64,000 nt of DNA, taken from positions 1,939,001 to 2,003,000 of the forward strand of contig CP076354.1 of assembly GCA_018798825.1 (NCBI GenBank), written 5' to 3'. Made by a program: the position numbers and the translations under genes. Every line of letters begins with the position of its first letter. Within the stretch, counting starts at the first letter, position 1. This DNA comes from Ochrobactrum sp. BTU1. GTDB lineage: Bacteria; Pseudomonadota; Alphaproteobacteria; Rhizobiales; Rhizobiaceae. Below are positions 40,236-49,512 of this stretch, in pieces. A model generated the notes under the pieces. That model saw only the letters and a list, made by a program, of their open reading frames with translations. It did no database searches and was not told where the DNA came from.

Positions 40236-42191
40236 ATGTCGGAAAAGCTTTACCCTGTTCTGCCGGGGGCAAAGAAGAACACGCTCATAGACAACGAGAA
40301 GTATCTCGAATGGTACAATGAGAGCGTGACCGACCCGGATGGATTCTGGGCCAAGCATGGCCGTCGCATCGACTGGTTCAAGCCGTTCACCAAGGTCAAG
40401 AACACTGATTTCAACGGCGATGTTTCGATCAAATGGTATGAAGACGGCGTCACCAACGTTTCCTACAACTGTATCGACCGTCATCTGAAAAGCCGTGGCG
40501 ATAAGGTTGCGATCATCTGGGAAGGTGACAATCCTTATATCGACAAGAAGATCACCTATCGCGAGCTGCATGAAAATGTCTGCCGCCTTGCCAATGTGCT
40601 GAAGAAGCATGGCGTAAAGAAGGGTGATCGCGTCACCATCTATCTGCCGATGATCCCGGAAGCAGCTTACGCAATGCTCGCCTGCGCCCGTATTGGTGCG
40701 GTGCATTCCGTCGTCTTTGCTGGCTTCTCGCCGGAAGCGCTGGCTGGTCGTATCGTTGATTGTGAATCCACTTTTGTCATCACTGCGGATGAAGGCGTGC
40801 GCGGCGGCAGGCCGGTTCCACTGAAAGAAAACACCGATACCGCTATCGACATCGCTGCCAAGCAATATGTGATGGTCAACAAGGTCCTGACTGTGCGCCG
40901 TACCGGCGGCAAGGTCAGCTGGGGACCTGGCCGCGATCTCTGGTATCATCAGGAAGTCGCAAGCGTCGAACCGACCTGCGAACCGGAACCAATGAACGCG
41001 GAAGATCCGCTGTTCATCCTCTACACTTCCGGCTCCACCGGCAAGCCAAAGGGTGTGCTGCACACCACCGGCGGCTATCTTGTCTACGCTTCGATGACCC
41101 ATCAATATGTCTTCGACTATCATGATGGCGACATCTACTGGTGTACCGCGGATGTGGGCTGGGTCACAGGCCATTCCTATATCGTCTATGGACCGCTGGC
41201 CAACGGCGCCACCACACTGATGTTTGAAGGTGTGCCGAACTTCCCCGATCAGGGTCGTTTCTGGGAAGTGGTGGACAAGCACCACGTCAACATCTTCTAC
41301 ACCGCACCAACGGCGATCCGCGCACTGATGGGCGCTGGCGACGAATTCGTCACCCGCTCATCGCGTTCAACGCTGCGCCTTCTCGGCTCGGTCGGCGAGC
41401 CGATCAACCCGGAAGCTTGGGAATGGTATTACAACGTGGTCGGCGATCAGCATTCGCCAATCGTTGATACATGGTGGCAGACGGAAACCGGCGGTATTCT
41501 GATCACGCCATTACCGGGCGCAACTGACCTCAAGCCAGGCTCTGCGACGCGCCCATTCTTTGGCGTGAAGCCGCAGCTGGTGGACAATGAAGGCGCGATT
41601 GTCGAAGGTGCCACCGACGGCAATCTCTGCATCATCGATAGCTGGCCGGGCCAGATGCGTACCCTTTACGGCGATCACAAACGCTTCATCGAAGCTTACT
41701 TCTCCACCTATAAGGGCAAGTATTTCACCGGCGACGGCTGCCGCCGTGATGAAGACGGTTACTACTGGATCACAGGCCGCGTCGATGACGTGCTCAATAT
41801 TTCCGGCCATCGTCTTGGCACAGCGGAAATCGAGTCGGCACTCGTCTCGCATCACTCGGTTTCGGAAGCCGCGGTTGTCGGCTACCCGCACCCGATCAAG
41901 GGACAGGGCATCTATTGCTATGTCACACTGATGACCGGCGAAGCCGTGCAGGACGAAGACGCTCTGCGCAAAGAGCTGGTGAGCCATGTGCGTAAGGAAA
42001 TCGGCCCGATTGCAACGCCGGACAAGATCCAGTTCTCGCCGGGCCTGCCAAAGACCCGCTCCGGCAAGATCATGCGCCGTATCCTGCGCAAGATCGCTGA
42101 AGACGAGTTCGGCTCACTGGGCGATACGTCGACACTCGCTGATCCGGGCGTCGTGGACGATCTGATCGAAAACCGCCAGAATAAGAAATAA
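40236..42191 (+). CDS. acs: Acetyl-CoA synthetase
   Basis: An AMP-forming enzyme that activates acetate to acetyl-CoA in two steps, 651 residues, the standard length. The adenylate-forming signature is [20 protein letters not shown] (about residue 264), with WWQTETGG for substrate binding, the [20 protein letters not shown] hinge, and the C-terminal catalytic lysine in [16 protein letters not shown], the site regulated by acetylation in many bacteria. The start is ATG 40236 after a very strong AAGGAGG. It is a single-gene unit with a structured 95-base leader and a strong terminator. Confidence 0.98.
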   Translation: MSEKLYPVLPGAKKNTLIDNEKYLEWYNESVTDPDGFWAKHGRRIDWFKPFTKVKNTDFNGDVSIKWYEDGVTNVSYNCIDRHLKSRGDKVAIIWEGDNPYIDKKITYRELHENVCRLANVLKKHGVKKGDRVTIYLPMIPEAAYAMLACARIGAVHSVVFAGFSPEALAGRIVDCESTFVITADEGVRGGRPVPLKENTDTAIDIAAKQYVMVNKVLTVRRTGGKVSWGPGRDLWYHQEVASVEPTCEPEPMNAEDPLFILYTSGSTGKPKGVLHTTGGYLVYASMTHQYVFDYHDGDIYWCTADVGWVTGHSYIVYGPLANGATTLMFEGVPNFPDQGRFWEVVDKHHVNIFYTAPTAIRALMGAGDEFVTRSSRSTLRLLGSVGEPINPEAWEWYYNVVGDQHSPIVDTWWQTETGGILITPLPGATDLKPGSATRPFFGVKPQLVDNEGAIVEGATDGNLCIIDSWPGQMRTLYGDHKRFIEAYFSTYKGKYFTGDGCRRDEDGYYWITGRVDDVLNISGHRLGTAEIESALVSHHSVSEAAVVGYPHPIKGQGIYCYVTLMTGEAVQDEDALRKELVSHVRKEIGPIATPDKIQFSPGLPKTRSGKIMRRILRKIAEDEFGSLGDTSTLADPGVVDDLIENRQNKK

Positions 42192-42192
42192 A

Positions 42193-42224
42193 AACAGGCC
42201 GGGATTTCCCGGCCTTTTTCTTTA
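42193..42224 (+). terminator. Terminator of acs
   Basis: The 9-base stem AGGCCGGGA / TCCCGGCCT with a 2-base loop and a T-run begins right after the acs stop. Confidence 0.9.
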
Positions 42225-42229
42225 TTAAC

Positions 42230-42388
42230 GGAGCCTGTAAATGCGCCCTAGTTTGATGAGATTTTCGTTCCTGCATGCCGAAAATCGTGGTCTTCGAGAA
42301 CCGGAGCGGAGTGTACTTTTGGGTACATGAGCACCGGAAGCGCAGAAGAACGCGATTTGCAGGCCGCAGAAACGGAAATATCCCAAAC
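42230..42388. repeat. Long imperfect palindrome, rhizobial-type intergenic repeat
   Basis: A second repeat type, distinct from the REP-like copies. The outer arms GATTTTCGTTCCTGC and GCAGAAACGGAAATATC pair imperfectly, as do GAACCGGAGCG and GCACCGGAAGCG, around a core GTGTACTTTTGGGTACAT. Sequences of this kind are common between rhizobial genes, to my memory. It abuts the stop of the SDHAF4-type gene. Confidence 0.6.
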
Positions 42389-42607
42389 TTAGAAGTCGAT
42401 GGTCCGCCCTTTAATCTCCCAGTCGCCAAAGCGCGCTGGATCTTTGCCGCCGCGACCGCCAATTTCACGCGGTAGCTTTTCGGCATTTTCACTCGCGCGG
42501 CGCTCTTCAGCTTCTTTCAGCGCGCGCTGGGCTGCCGGTGGCAAATCTTCAAACTTGCGCGGTTCGGCATTATCATCGTTGGCGGGTTCGTTGAACTTAT
42601 CGGTCAT
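42389..42607 (-). CDS. DUF1674 / SDHAF4-family protein
   Basis: A 72-residue soluble protein of the DUF1674 family, the bacterial counterpart of succinate dehydrogenase assembly factor 4, which helps flavinated SdhA assemble. The conserved C-terminus is [20 protein letters not shown] followed by RTIDF; the N-terminal half is charged and probably disordered. The ATG at 42607 is preceded by AACAGATGACC, so the ribosome-binding site is weak. It is divergent from htpX with a 128-base gap. sdh genes are not in the window. Confidence 0.9.
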   Translation of the reverse strand: MTDKFNEPANDDNAEPRKFEDLPPAAQRALKEAEERRASENAEKLPREIGGRGGKDPARFGDWEIKGRTIDF

Positions 42608-42735
42608 CTGTTTGCGATCCGTTATTAGAGCCCATTATTGAAGATCAGGCATTTCATACCCATCATATAGTTAAACCTGACGGGGAAGCAAAACCCCGAT
42701 TAAGTAAACTGTTGCTGAACCGGAGACCTATACGC

Positions 42736-43725
42736 ATGAATATGACGAAAACTGCCATGCTGATTGCTCTCATGACAGTCATGTTCATGAGCATCGGCTA
42801 TTTGCTGGGCGGCGGCGGCGGCATGATGATCGCGCTGGTGATCACTATTGCGATGAACCTGTTTGGCTACTGGAATTCCGACAAGATGGTGCTGCGCATG
42901 TACAATGCGCAGGAAGTCGATGAGCGTTCCGGCTCCGATTATTATCGCATGGTCAGGGGGCTTGCTGCCAATGCGGGCCTACCGATGCCAAAGGTTTATA
43001 TTATCCACGAAGACCAGCCCAATGCCTTTGCAACGGGCCGAAACCCGGAAAATGCTGCTGTCGCAGCCACGACCGGCCTTCTCAATCGCCTGACACCGGA
43101 AGAAGTTGCGGGCGTGATGGCACATGAGCTGGCGCACGTTCAGAACCGCGATACGTTGACCATGACAATCGTGGCCACGCTTGCCGGTGCCATTTCCATG
43201 CTCGGCAATTTCGCATTTTTCCTCGGCGGAAACCGTGAAAACGGCAATGGGATTATCGGCGTCATCGGTACAATTCTTGCAATGATCGTGGCTCCTTTTG
43301 CGGCGATGATCGTGCAGATGGCGGTAAGCCGTACCCGTGAATATGCCGCCGACCGTCGCGGTGCTGAAATCTGCGGCAACCCGCTCTGGCTCTCATCCGC
43401 CCTTGGCAAGATCGCCCGCGGCGCTAAGTCTGTTGTCAATGAAGAAGCCGAGCACAACCCGGCAACCGCACATATGTTTATCATCAACCCGCTGAGCGGA
43501 CGTGGTGCAGACAACCTGTTTTCGACACATCCGGACACCGACAATCGTATTCAGGCGCTGGAGCAGATGGCAGCTGAAATGGGCATTCGTTCGGCTGGAA
43601 TGACGCAGCGCAACACAGCCCCTGCACAAAACAGTGGTCCTTGGGGACAAACTAGTGGTAATGCAGACAAAAATAACAGTGGTGGCTCCGGTTCCAATTC
43701 TGGCTACCGAGGCCCGTGGTCGTAG
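42736..43725 (+). CDS. htpX: Membrane zinc metalloprotease HtpX
   Basis: A heat-shock-linked M48 protease of 329 residues that degrades misfolded membrane proteins. Two N-terminal membrane helices (about 5-22 and 26-44, [20 protein letters not shown]) precede the zinc motif [10 protein letters not shown] (near residue 133); two more membrane segments follow, then the third ligand in [14 protein letters not shown]. The C-terminus after about 290 is a Gly/Ser/Asn-rich tail. The start is ATG 42736; GTG or TTG codons upstream in the frame have no support. rsmB follows after 35 bases. Confidence 0.95.
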   Translation: MNMTKTAMLIALMTVMFMSIGYLLGGGGGMMIALVITIAMNLFGYWNSDKMVLRMYNAQEVDERSGSDYYRMVRGLAANAGLPMPKVYIIHEDQPNAFATGRNPENAAVAATTGLLNRLTPEEVAGVMAHELAHVQNRDTLTMTIVATLAGAISMLGNFAFFLGGNRENGNGIIGVIGTILAMIVAPFAAMIVQMAVSRTREYAADRRGAEICGNPLWLSSALGKIARGAKSVVNEEAEHNPATAHMFIINPLSGRGADNLFSTHPDTDNRIQALEQMAAEMGIRSAGMTQRNTAPAQNSGPWGQTSGNADKNNSGGSGSNSGYRGPWS

Positions 43726-43760
43726 AAACGCATCCCAAGCGTTAGATAAAGTAGAACAGC

Positions 43761-45170
43761 GTGAACGATAAGAAACCTGCGCCAAAGCGTGGAAATAACA
43801 AGCCGCAGACACATGACTACGTCGCAGACCGTGCCGAACAGCAACGGCCCGGTCTTGCCGCACGTCTCACTGCGGCCCGCCTGCTTGGCGCAGTGATTGA
43901 AAAGAATACTTCGCTCGACGGTCTGACCGATAACAGCCATGGCCATCCACAGTATCTGGCACTTGAGCCACGCGACCGTTCGCTCGTTCGTGCTATTTTG
44001 GGCTCCGCACTGCGCAATCGCGGTAGCATTGATCGAGCAATCAACAAGCGTCTCGACCGCCCATTGCCAGAAAACGCGCATGCGCTCAAACACCTGTTGC
44101 ATGTAGCCGTCGCGCAGATTTTCTATCTCAACCTGCCTGATCATTCAGCGGTTGATTTGGCCGTTGAAGCAGCGAATTATGACCCGCGTAATCGTAAATA
44201 TGCAGGTCTGGTGAACGCTCTTCTGCGCCGTCTGTCGCGCAACAAAGAGCGTGCACTCGAGCACACATTGCAGCCCGAAAAAAATGTGCCGGAATGGTTT
44301 TCAAGAAGCCTTACCGATTCCTATGGCCCGAAAAAAACCGAAGCTATTTTGACCATGCATGGTTACGAGCCACCAATCGATTTCACCGTTAAGGGTGATC
44401 CGAAGGAATGGGCAGAGAAACTCGGCGGTGTAGCCTTGCCTAACGGTTCTGTCCGTCTTGAGACGGTTGCGGGCAACCTCACCGACCTGCCCGGTTTTGC
44501 CGAGGGTGATTGGTGGGTACAGGATGCCGCCGCAAGCCTGCCAGCGCGCCTGATGGGCGACATCAAGGGTAAACGCGTGGCTGATCTTTGTGCAGCCCCC
44601 GGCGGCAAGACAGCACAGCTTGTGCTTCAAGGCGCTGATGTGACAGCGCTTGATATGTCCGAAAACCGCCTCAAGCGCCTTGACGGCAATCTGGAACGTT
44701 TGGGCCTTAAAGCCCGCACGGTTGCTAGCAATATGATGGATTTTAAGCCGGATACATTGTTTGATGCCGTGCTACTGGACGCGCCCTGCTCATCCACCGG
44801 CACCGTGCGCCGTCACCCGGATGTACCATGGACCAAGACACCACAGGATATTAAGAAGCTTGCGACCCTTCAGGCCAAAATGCTTGATAAGGCCATCACG
44901 CTTGTGAAACCCGGCGGCACAGTATTGTTCTCCAATTGCTCTCTGCATCCGCAGGAGGGAGAGGACATGGCCCGTAATGCGCTCAAAAATCCGGCCATTG
45001 AAGCCTATCCGATTACGCTTGAAGAATGCCCCGGCCTTGAAGGTTTGATCACCAAAGAAGGCTTCCTGCGGTCGACCCCTGCCGATCTGCCCGCTGAAAA
45101 TTTTGATGGCAATCCGAATATGGCAGGCATGGACGGCTTTTTCGCCGCTCGTTTCAGACGTAAGGCCTAA
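43761..45170 (+). CDS. rsmB: 16S rRNA m5C967 methyltransferase RsmB
   Basis: An S-adenosylmethionine enzyme that methylates C967 of 16S rRNA, 469 residues. The N-terminal NusB-like RNA-binding domain (about 20-165) is followed by the Rossmann methyltransferase with GKRVADLCAAPGGKTAQLVL (SAM binding), LDAPCSSTGTVRRHPDVPW with the PC motif, and VLFSNCSLHPQEGE with the catalytic cysteine. The start is GTG 43761 without a strong ribosome-binding site. It is co-directional with htpX. The stop TAA is part of a REP-like element. Confidence 0.95.
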   Translation: MNDKKPAPKRGNNKPQTHDYVADRAEQQRPGLAARLTAARLLGAVIEKNTSLDGLTDNSHGHPQYLALEPRDRSLVRAILGSALRNRGSIDRAINKRLDRPLPENAHALKHLLHVAVAQIFYLNLPDHSAVDLAVEAANYDPRNRKYAGLVNALLRRLSRNKERALEHTLQPEKNVPEWFSRSLTDSYGPKKTEAILTMHGYEPPIDFTVKGDPKEWAEKLGGVALPNGSVRLETVAGNLTDLPGFAEGDWWVQDAAASLPARLMGDIKGKRVADLCAAPGGKTAQLVLQGADVTALDMSENRLKRLDGNLERLGLKARTVASNMMDFKPDTLFDAVLLDAPCSSTGTVRRHPDVPWTKTPQDIKKLATLQAKMLDKAITLVKPGGTVLFSNCSLHPQEGEDMARNALKNPAIEAYPITLEECPGLEGLITKEGFLRSTPADLPAENFDGNPNMAGMDGFFAARFRRKA

Positions 45171-45317
45171 AGCATGTCGCGGAAAAGTGGGAACCGCCTT
45201 CGCGGGGAAATTAGTCCACTGGACTAATTTCTGATCCCGCTTCGATCCGATAACGACATGCGTACAAACAATGACTTAAAGCGCATCTCTTGAATACGAA
45301 AAATTGCGACGCGCTTT
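45169..45317. repeat. REP-like element, copy 7, split by a second palindrome
   Basis: It begins in the rsmB stop (TAAAGCATGTCGCGGAAAAG) and matches the copy at 51017, but where that copy has GTTTT inside GGGAACCGGTTTTCCG, this one has about 50 extra bases. The insert centres on a perfect palindrome AAATTAGTCCA-C-TGGACTAATTT (45208-45230) flanked by GCGGG / CCCGC. The second half of the element then follows, with AAAGCGC / GCGCTTT ends. Confidence 0.75.
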
Positions 45318-45383
45318 AATCAGTTAGCAACTGCTGATTAAAATCGATGAATTTGGCATAATGGGTGCCCTGCGCCCATTATG
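45315..45383. promoter_or_regulatory. Two inverted repeats upstream of the heparinase gene
   Basis: TTTAATCAG (45315-45323) pairs with CTGATTAAA (45334-45342), and CATAATGGG (45357-45365) with CCCATTATG (45375-45383). Both are perfect nine-base arms with 10- and 9-base loops. The second is followed at once by TTAACAC. They could be an rsmB terminator region without a T-run, or operators for the next gene. With the element above they fill most of the 362-base gap. Confidence 0.45.
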
Positions 45384-45532
45384 GTTAACACTCGATTCAC
45401 CATTATCGACGATTCTAAGAATGCATGATTCCGAAATCTGGAAACCAGCATTTCGATACATCATGCCATGAAAGGACGGACCTGCCTTTATCGGGTCCAT
45501 TGCGAATGAATTTTAATACGGAGAACGAGAGG

Positions 45533-47248
45533 GTGGCAGTCGCGTTGAGCGAAACCCCGCATCTTTGGGGACTGGCCGTTGCACAGGCTTGGCGCAGGTT
45601 CAGCCGCCGTCTGCGCATGGGTCCGCTTTTTCGCTGGCGTTTCACCGGCTTCACACCCGAGCGCATCCTCATCGCACCTCCTGATCTTCGCGTTGCCGAC
45701 CCGCAGCTGGCGCAGGAGTTCTATCACGGCCGTTTCGCACTGGCCGGTCGCCTCGTCGAAACCGGCGGCATGTCGCCCTTTGCAGTAGAGCCGCCTAGTC
45801 CTGAATGGGAAGCAGCCCTTCAGGGCTTTGGCTGGCTGCGTCACTTGAAAAGCGCCAATAGCGAGCTTGCCACCGCCAATGCGCGTGCGCTCGTTGATGA
45901 CTGGATGCGCCTTTATGGCAAACGCATCGGTGGCCTTGCCTGGTCGCCGGAAGTAACGGCGCAGCGCATCATCGCCTGGCTGCAGCATTCCAACCTCATT
46001 CTCTCTGGCGCAGAGCTGCCTGCCTACCGCAAATTCATGCGTTCGCTTGCCATGCAGGTGCGTTACCTCCGCACGGTCGCCTCCGCCATGGATGACGGCG
46101 AAGAACGTCTGCGTGCGCGCATTGCGCTTGCCTTTGCAGCACTCGCCTTGCCGGTTTCGCCGCCGACCGCGCGCGCCGCCCGTCGCAATCTCGAATATGA
46201 GCTGAAGCGCCAGATCCTGCCTGATGGCGGACATATCTCGCGCAACCCGGTTACGATCCTTGAACTGCTGGCCGATCTTCTGCCGCTGCGTCAGACCTAT
46301 GCCAATGGCACGGAATCCCCGCCCAAGGCATTGATCGAAGCTGTCGAGCGCATGTTGCCGGCACTGCGTTTCTTCCGGCATCAGGATGGCAGCCTAGCGC
46401 TTTTCAATGGTGTTGGACCAACACTGTCCGAGCGCATCATTTCTGTTTTGCGTCACGATGAAACCGCAGGTTCACCGCTGACCCACGCGCCTTATTCGGG
46501 CTATGAACGCCTGTCGATGGGTGCGACGACCATTATCGCCGATACCGGCCTTCCGCCGCCTGTAACGGCATCGCGTGATGCCCATGCGGGCTGTCTCGCC
46601 TTTGAAATGTCTTCGGGCCGTCAGCGCTATATCGTCAATTCCGGTGTCGACCGTTACGGCCCACCGGAATTTCGCCCGTTGGGTCGCTCGACGGCTGCGC
46701 ACTCGACTGCCACCATCAATGACACATCATCCTGCCGTTTCAGCCTGAATGCAGGCCTCTCCAACATGATCGGCACGCCGATTATTGCAGGCCCGACAAA
46801 AGTTCAGCGCGACCGCGTGGAAGACCTTGGACGTCAAGGCTTTGTCGCAAGCCATGATGGCTACGCCCGCCTTTTCGGTATTTACCATGAGCGCCGCGTT
46901 GTACTCTCGCATAATGGTAGCGTCATTCAGGGTGCCGACCGTTTCTATCGTGGCGATGCCAAGGCTTTGAAAGCCAATGGTCGCGACAATGTCGCGGTGC
47001 GGTTTCATATCCACCCATCGGTGGATATCTCGTTTGATGAAAACGGCCTGATTATTCTCAGTGCCCCGCATGACGACACATGGGCCTTTTCCTGTTTTGA
47101 AGTTGCTCCGCAATTGGAAGACAGCATCTTCTTTGCCGGCTTCCGCGGACCTGTGACATCAAAGCAGATCGTCCTCTCGTTCCCGGCTTCTGAACTGCCG
47201 GAAGTGAACTGGCAATTCAGCCGCGTTGCGATTGGAAGTTACGCCTAA
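45533..47248 (+). CDS. Heparinase II/III family protein
   Basis: A protein of about 571 residues with an N-terminal (alpha/alpha) toroid region (WGLAVAQAWRRFSRRLRMGP, then DWMRLYGKRIGGLAWSPEVTAQRIIAWLQHSN) and a C-terminal beta-sandwich lyase domain (AGCLAFEMSSGRQRYIVNSG, RSTAAHSTATINDTSSC). It has no signal peptide that I can see, so its location and substrate are uncertain; in Rhizobiales this gene lies before purH and its role is unknown to me. I prefer GTG 45533 because GGAGAACGAGAGG precedes it; ATG 45506 adds nine residues, ATG 45425 more. Confidence 0.87.
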   Translation: MAVALSETPHLWGLAVAQAWRRFSRRLRMGPLFRWRFTGFTPERILIAPPDLRVADPQLAQEFYHGRFALAGRLVETGGMSPFAVEPPSPEWEAALQGFGWLRHLKSANSELATANARALVDDWMRLYGKRIGGLAWSPEVTAQRIIAWLQHSNLILSGAELPAYRKFMRSLAMQVRYLRTVASAMDDGEERLRARIALAFAALALPVSPPTARAARRNLEYELKRQILPDGGHISRNPVTILELLADLLPLRQTYANGTESPPKALIEAVERMLPALRFFRHQDGSLALFNGVGPTLSERIISVLRHDETAGSPLTHAPYSGYERLSMGATTIIADTGLPPPVTASRDAHAGCLAFEMSSGRQRYIVNSGVDRYGPPEFRPLGRSTAAHSTATINDTSSCRFSLNAGLSNMIGTPIIAGPTKVQRDRVEDLGRQGFVASHDGYARLFGIYHERRVVLSHNGSVIQGADRFYRGDAKALKANGRDNVAVRFHIHPSVDISFDENGLIILSAPHDDTWAFSCFEVAPQLEDSIFFAGFRGPVTSKQIVLSFPASELPEVNWQFSRVAIGSYA

Positions 47249-47366
47249 TCAACAAAGCCCCGATTGCTGGCTTTTAGGGTATGATTCGTGTCTCAGCTGT
47301 GCTAACTCGCCATCGTCCCACCCTTCCTGAACGCAAAACGCTTCAGCAACGAAGAGACCGTTTCCT

Positions 47367-48983
47367 ATGGCTGTCAGCTCCAAGCATATTCCCGCTCCCG
47401 ATCTTCATCGGGTGCGCCGCGCCCTCCTTTCCGTGTCCGACAAGACCGGCCTCATCGATTTCGCCAAGGCACTTCATGCCCATGGCGTTGAAATCCTCTC
47501 GACCGGCGGTACCGCCAAGTCGATTGCCGCAGAAGGCATTCCTGTAAAGGACGTTTCGGAAGTCACCGGCTTCCCGGAAATCATGGACGGACGCGTAAAG
47601 ACGCTGCACCCATCGGTTCACGGCGGCTTGCTTGCAGTGCGCAACGACCCTGAACATGTTGCTGCAATGGAAGCCCACGGCATTGGCGGCATCGATTTGG
47701 CCGTCATCAATCTCTACCCATTTGAAGAAGTCCGCTTCAAGGGCGGCGACTACGACACCACTGTTGAAAATATTGATATTGGTGGCCCGGCCATGATCCG
47801 CGCTTCGGCAAAGAACCATGCCTATGTCGCAACCGTTGTCGATCCAGCCGACTATGCAGACGTTGTAGCCGAGTTCGAAAAGAACGAAGGCTCGCTGCCG
47901 ATTTCTTTCCGCAAGAAGCTCGCAGCCAAGGCGTTCTCACGTACTGCCGCTTATGATGCAGCCATTTCAAACTGGTTTGCCGAAGCAATCAGTGAGGAAA
48001 CCCCGACCTATCGCTCGGTTGCGGGCAAGCTGCATTCTGTCATGCGCTATGGTGAAAACCCGCATCAGACTGCAGGCTTTTATCTGACCGGCGAACAGCG
48101 TCCTGGTGTGGCCACAGCAACCCAGCTTCAGGGCAAGCAGCTTTCCTATAACAATATCAACGACACCGATGCAGCTTTTGAGCTCGTAGCCGAGTTTGAC
48201 CCAGCCCGCACCGCAGCCGTTGCCATCATCAAGCACGCCAATCCTTGCGGCGTCGCCGAAGCTGCAACCATCACCGAAGCCTATCTCAAGGCGCTCGCCT
48301 GCGATCCTGTTTCGGCTTTTGGCGGTATTGTCGCGCTCAACAAGACACTTGATGAAGCCGCAGCTGAAGAAATTGTCAAAATCTTCACCGAAGTCATCAT
48401 CGCGCCAGACGCCACTGAAGGCGCACAGGCCATCGTTGCAGCCAAGAAAAACCTGCGTCTGCTGGTAACGGGCGGTCTGCCTGATCCGCGCGCCAAGGGC
48501 ATTGCAGCGAAAACCGTTGCAGGCGGCCTGCTGGTTCAGTCGCGCGACAACGGTGTTGTCGATGATCTTGACCTTAAAGTTGTCACCAAGCGGAGCCCAA
48601 GCGAAGCCGAACTCAACGATATGAAGTTCGCTTTCCGCGTTGGTAAGCATGTGAAGTCGAACGCAATCGTCTACGTCAAGGATGGCGCAACGGTTGGCAT
48701 CGGTGCAGGCCAGATGAGCCGCGTGGACTCGGCCCGTATCGCAGCGCGTAAGGCAGAAGATGCAGCAGAAGCTGCCGGTATTGCCGAGCCGCTGACCAAG
48801 GGCTGTGTTGTAGCGTCCGACGCGTTCTTCCCGTTTGCTGACGGCCTGCTGTCCGCTGTTCAGGCAGGCGCCACGGCGGTTATCCAGCCGGGCGGCTCGA
48901 TGCGTGACGATGAAGTCATTGCTGCAGCTGACGAGCATGGCATTGCCATGGTGATGACCGGAATGCGTCACTTCCGTCACTAG
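47367..48983 (+). CDS. purH: Bifunctional AICAR transformylase / IMP cyclohydrolase
   Basis: The enzyme of the last two steps of de novo IMP synthesis, 538 residues. The N-terminal IMP cyclohydrolase ([31 protein letters not shown]) is followed by the AICAR transformylase domain with [43 protein letters not shown] with the catalytic Lys-His pair, and the closing [30 protein letters not shown] and MTGMRHFRH. The start is ATG 47367. The TAG stop is the first base triplet of a large stem, and a terminator follows 128 bases later. Confidence 0.98.
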   Translation: MAVSSKHIPAPDLHRVRRALLSVSDKTGLIDFAKALHAHGVEILSTGGTAKSIAAEGIPVKDVSEVTGFPEIMDGRVKTLHPSVHGGLLAVRNDPEHVAAMEAHGIGGIDLAVINLYPFEEVRFKGGDYDTTVENIDIGGPAMIRASAKNHAYVATVVDPADYADVVAEFEKNEGSLPISFRKKLAAKAFSRTAAYDAAISNWFAEAISEETPTYRSVAGKLHSVMRYGENPHQTAGFYLTGEQRPGVATATQLQGKQLSYNNINDTDAAFELVAEFDPARTAAVAIIKHANPCGVAEAATITEAYLKALACDPVSAFGGIVALNKTLDEAAAEEIVKIFTEVIIAPDATEGAQAIVAAKKNLRLLVTGGLPDPRAKGIAAKTVAGGLLVQSRDNGVVDDLDLKVVTKRSPSEAELNDMKFAFRVGKHVKSNAIVYVKDGATVGIGAGQMSRVDSARIAARKAEDAAEAAGIAEPLTKGCVVASDAFFPFADGLLSAVQAGATAVIQPGGSMRDDEVIAAADEHGIAMVMTGMRHFRH

Positions 48984-49023
48984 AGCGCCGTGCGCCCTTC
49001 CGGGCGCACAAAGGTCGCTCTAA
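48981..49023 (+). repeat. Nested stem starting in the purH stop codon
   Basis: The outer arms TAGAGCG (48981-48987) and CGCTCTA (49016-49022) enclose a perfect inner stem GTGCGCCC / GGGCGCAC with a 4-base loop. The TAG of the outer arm is the purH stop. The outer arms equal those of the second half of the copy at 51017. Confidence 0.6.
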
Positions 49024-49512
49024 TACTTTTTATTTACAGCATAATCTTATCGATCCTCGTTTCATTCCGGTCGGATTATGTTCTAATACAGCTATCTATA
49101 TTGAACCCAAAAGCCCCGACAACACTATGTTGCCGGGGCTTTTTCTTTGAGAACTTGATAAATAGGATGGATTTTCGCAAACGAAAGTGCACCCTATTAA
49201 TTAGCCTGCAAATCTTATCAAAGAGGCGGGATAATCGCTCTAAAATACCCCTATTGCTTTCGTTTGATATTCATATTATTTCGATTAAGTTCATTTAATG
49301 CATAAATGAAATAAAGGGTGTCAGCGAAAAAGCATTGGGAGTGCTGCAATACGGGCCTGAATTATGTTGAAGTGGCCACCCGCTCAAAAAGAGCAACGTG
49401 GTTTTTGGAGAGATGCATATATTCATTCGAGATTAGCGAAAATGGGTTGCAACGGAATACATATTCGCATCCTGACAAGATCTCTGCCATTCGAGCGGGA
49501 GGAGCATAGTAA
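48984..49512. other. purH-glpK gap
   Basis: This 529-base stretch holds the nested stem at 48981, the purH terminator at 49111 and then an AT-rich region (about 49150-49310) likely to carry the glpK promoter. Two short open frames (48990-49298 and 49318-49509) have no ribosome-binding site or recognisable product and I do not call them. No RNA gene is evident, though a small RNA here cannot be ruled out. Confidence 0.45.
49111..49148 (+). terminator. Terminator of purH
   Basis: A 13-base stem with one mismatch (AGCCCCGACAACA / TGTTGCCGGGGCT) and a 3-base loop ends in TTTTTCTTT. Confidence 0.88.

Noticed and set aside
42070..42492. A 140-codon minus-strand frame across the acs terminator and the long repeat
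   Set aside because: It runs through a terminator and a non-coding repeat and overlaps the SDHAF4-type gene; the product is low-complexity basic.
43761..45170. rsmB as a possible broken gene because it starts with GTG and has a weak ribosome-binding site
   Set aside because: All NusB-like and methyltransferase motifs are present in one frame of normal length.
48990..49298. A 102-codon frame after purH
   Set aside because: It spans the purH terminator and a stem, has no ribosome-binding site, and the product looks random.
49318..49509. A 63-codon frame just before glpK
   Set aside because: No recognisable product; it fills the likely glpK leader and its end touches the glpK ribosome-binding site.
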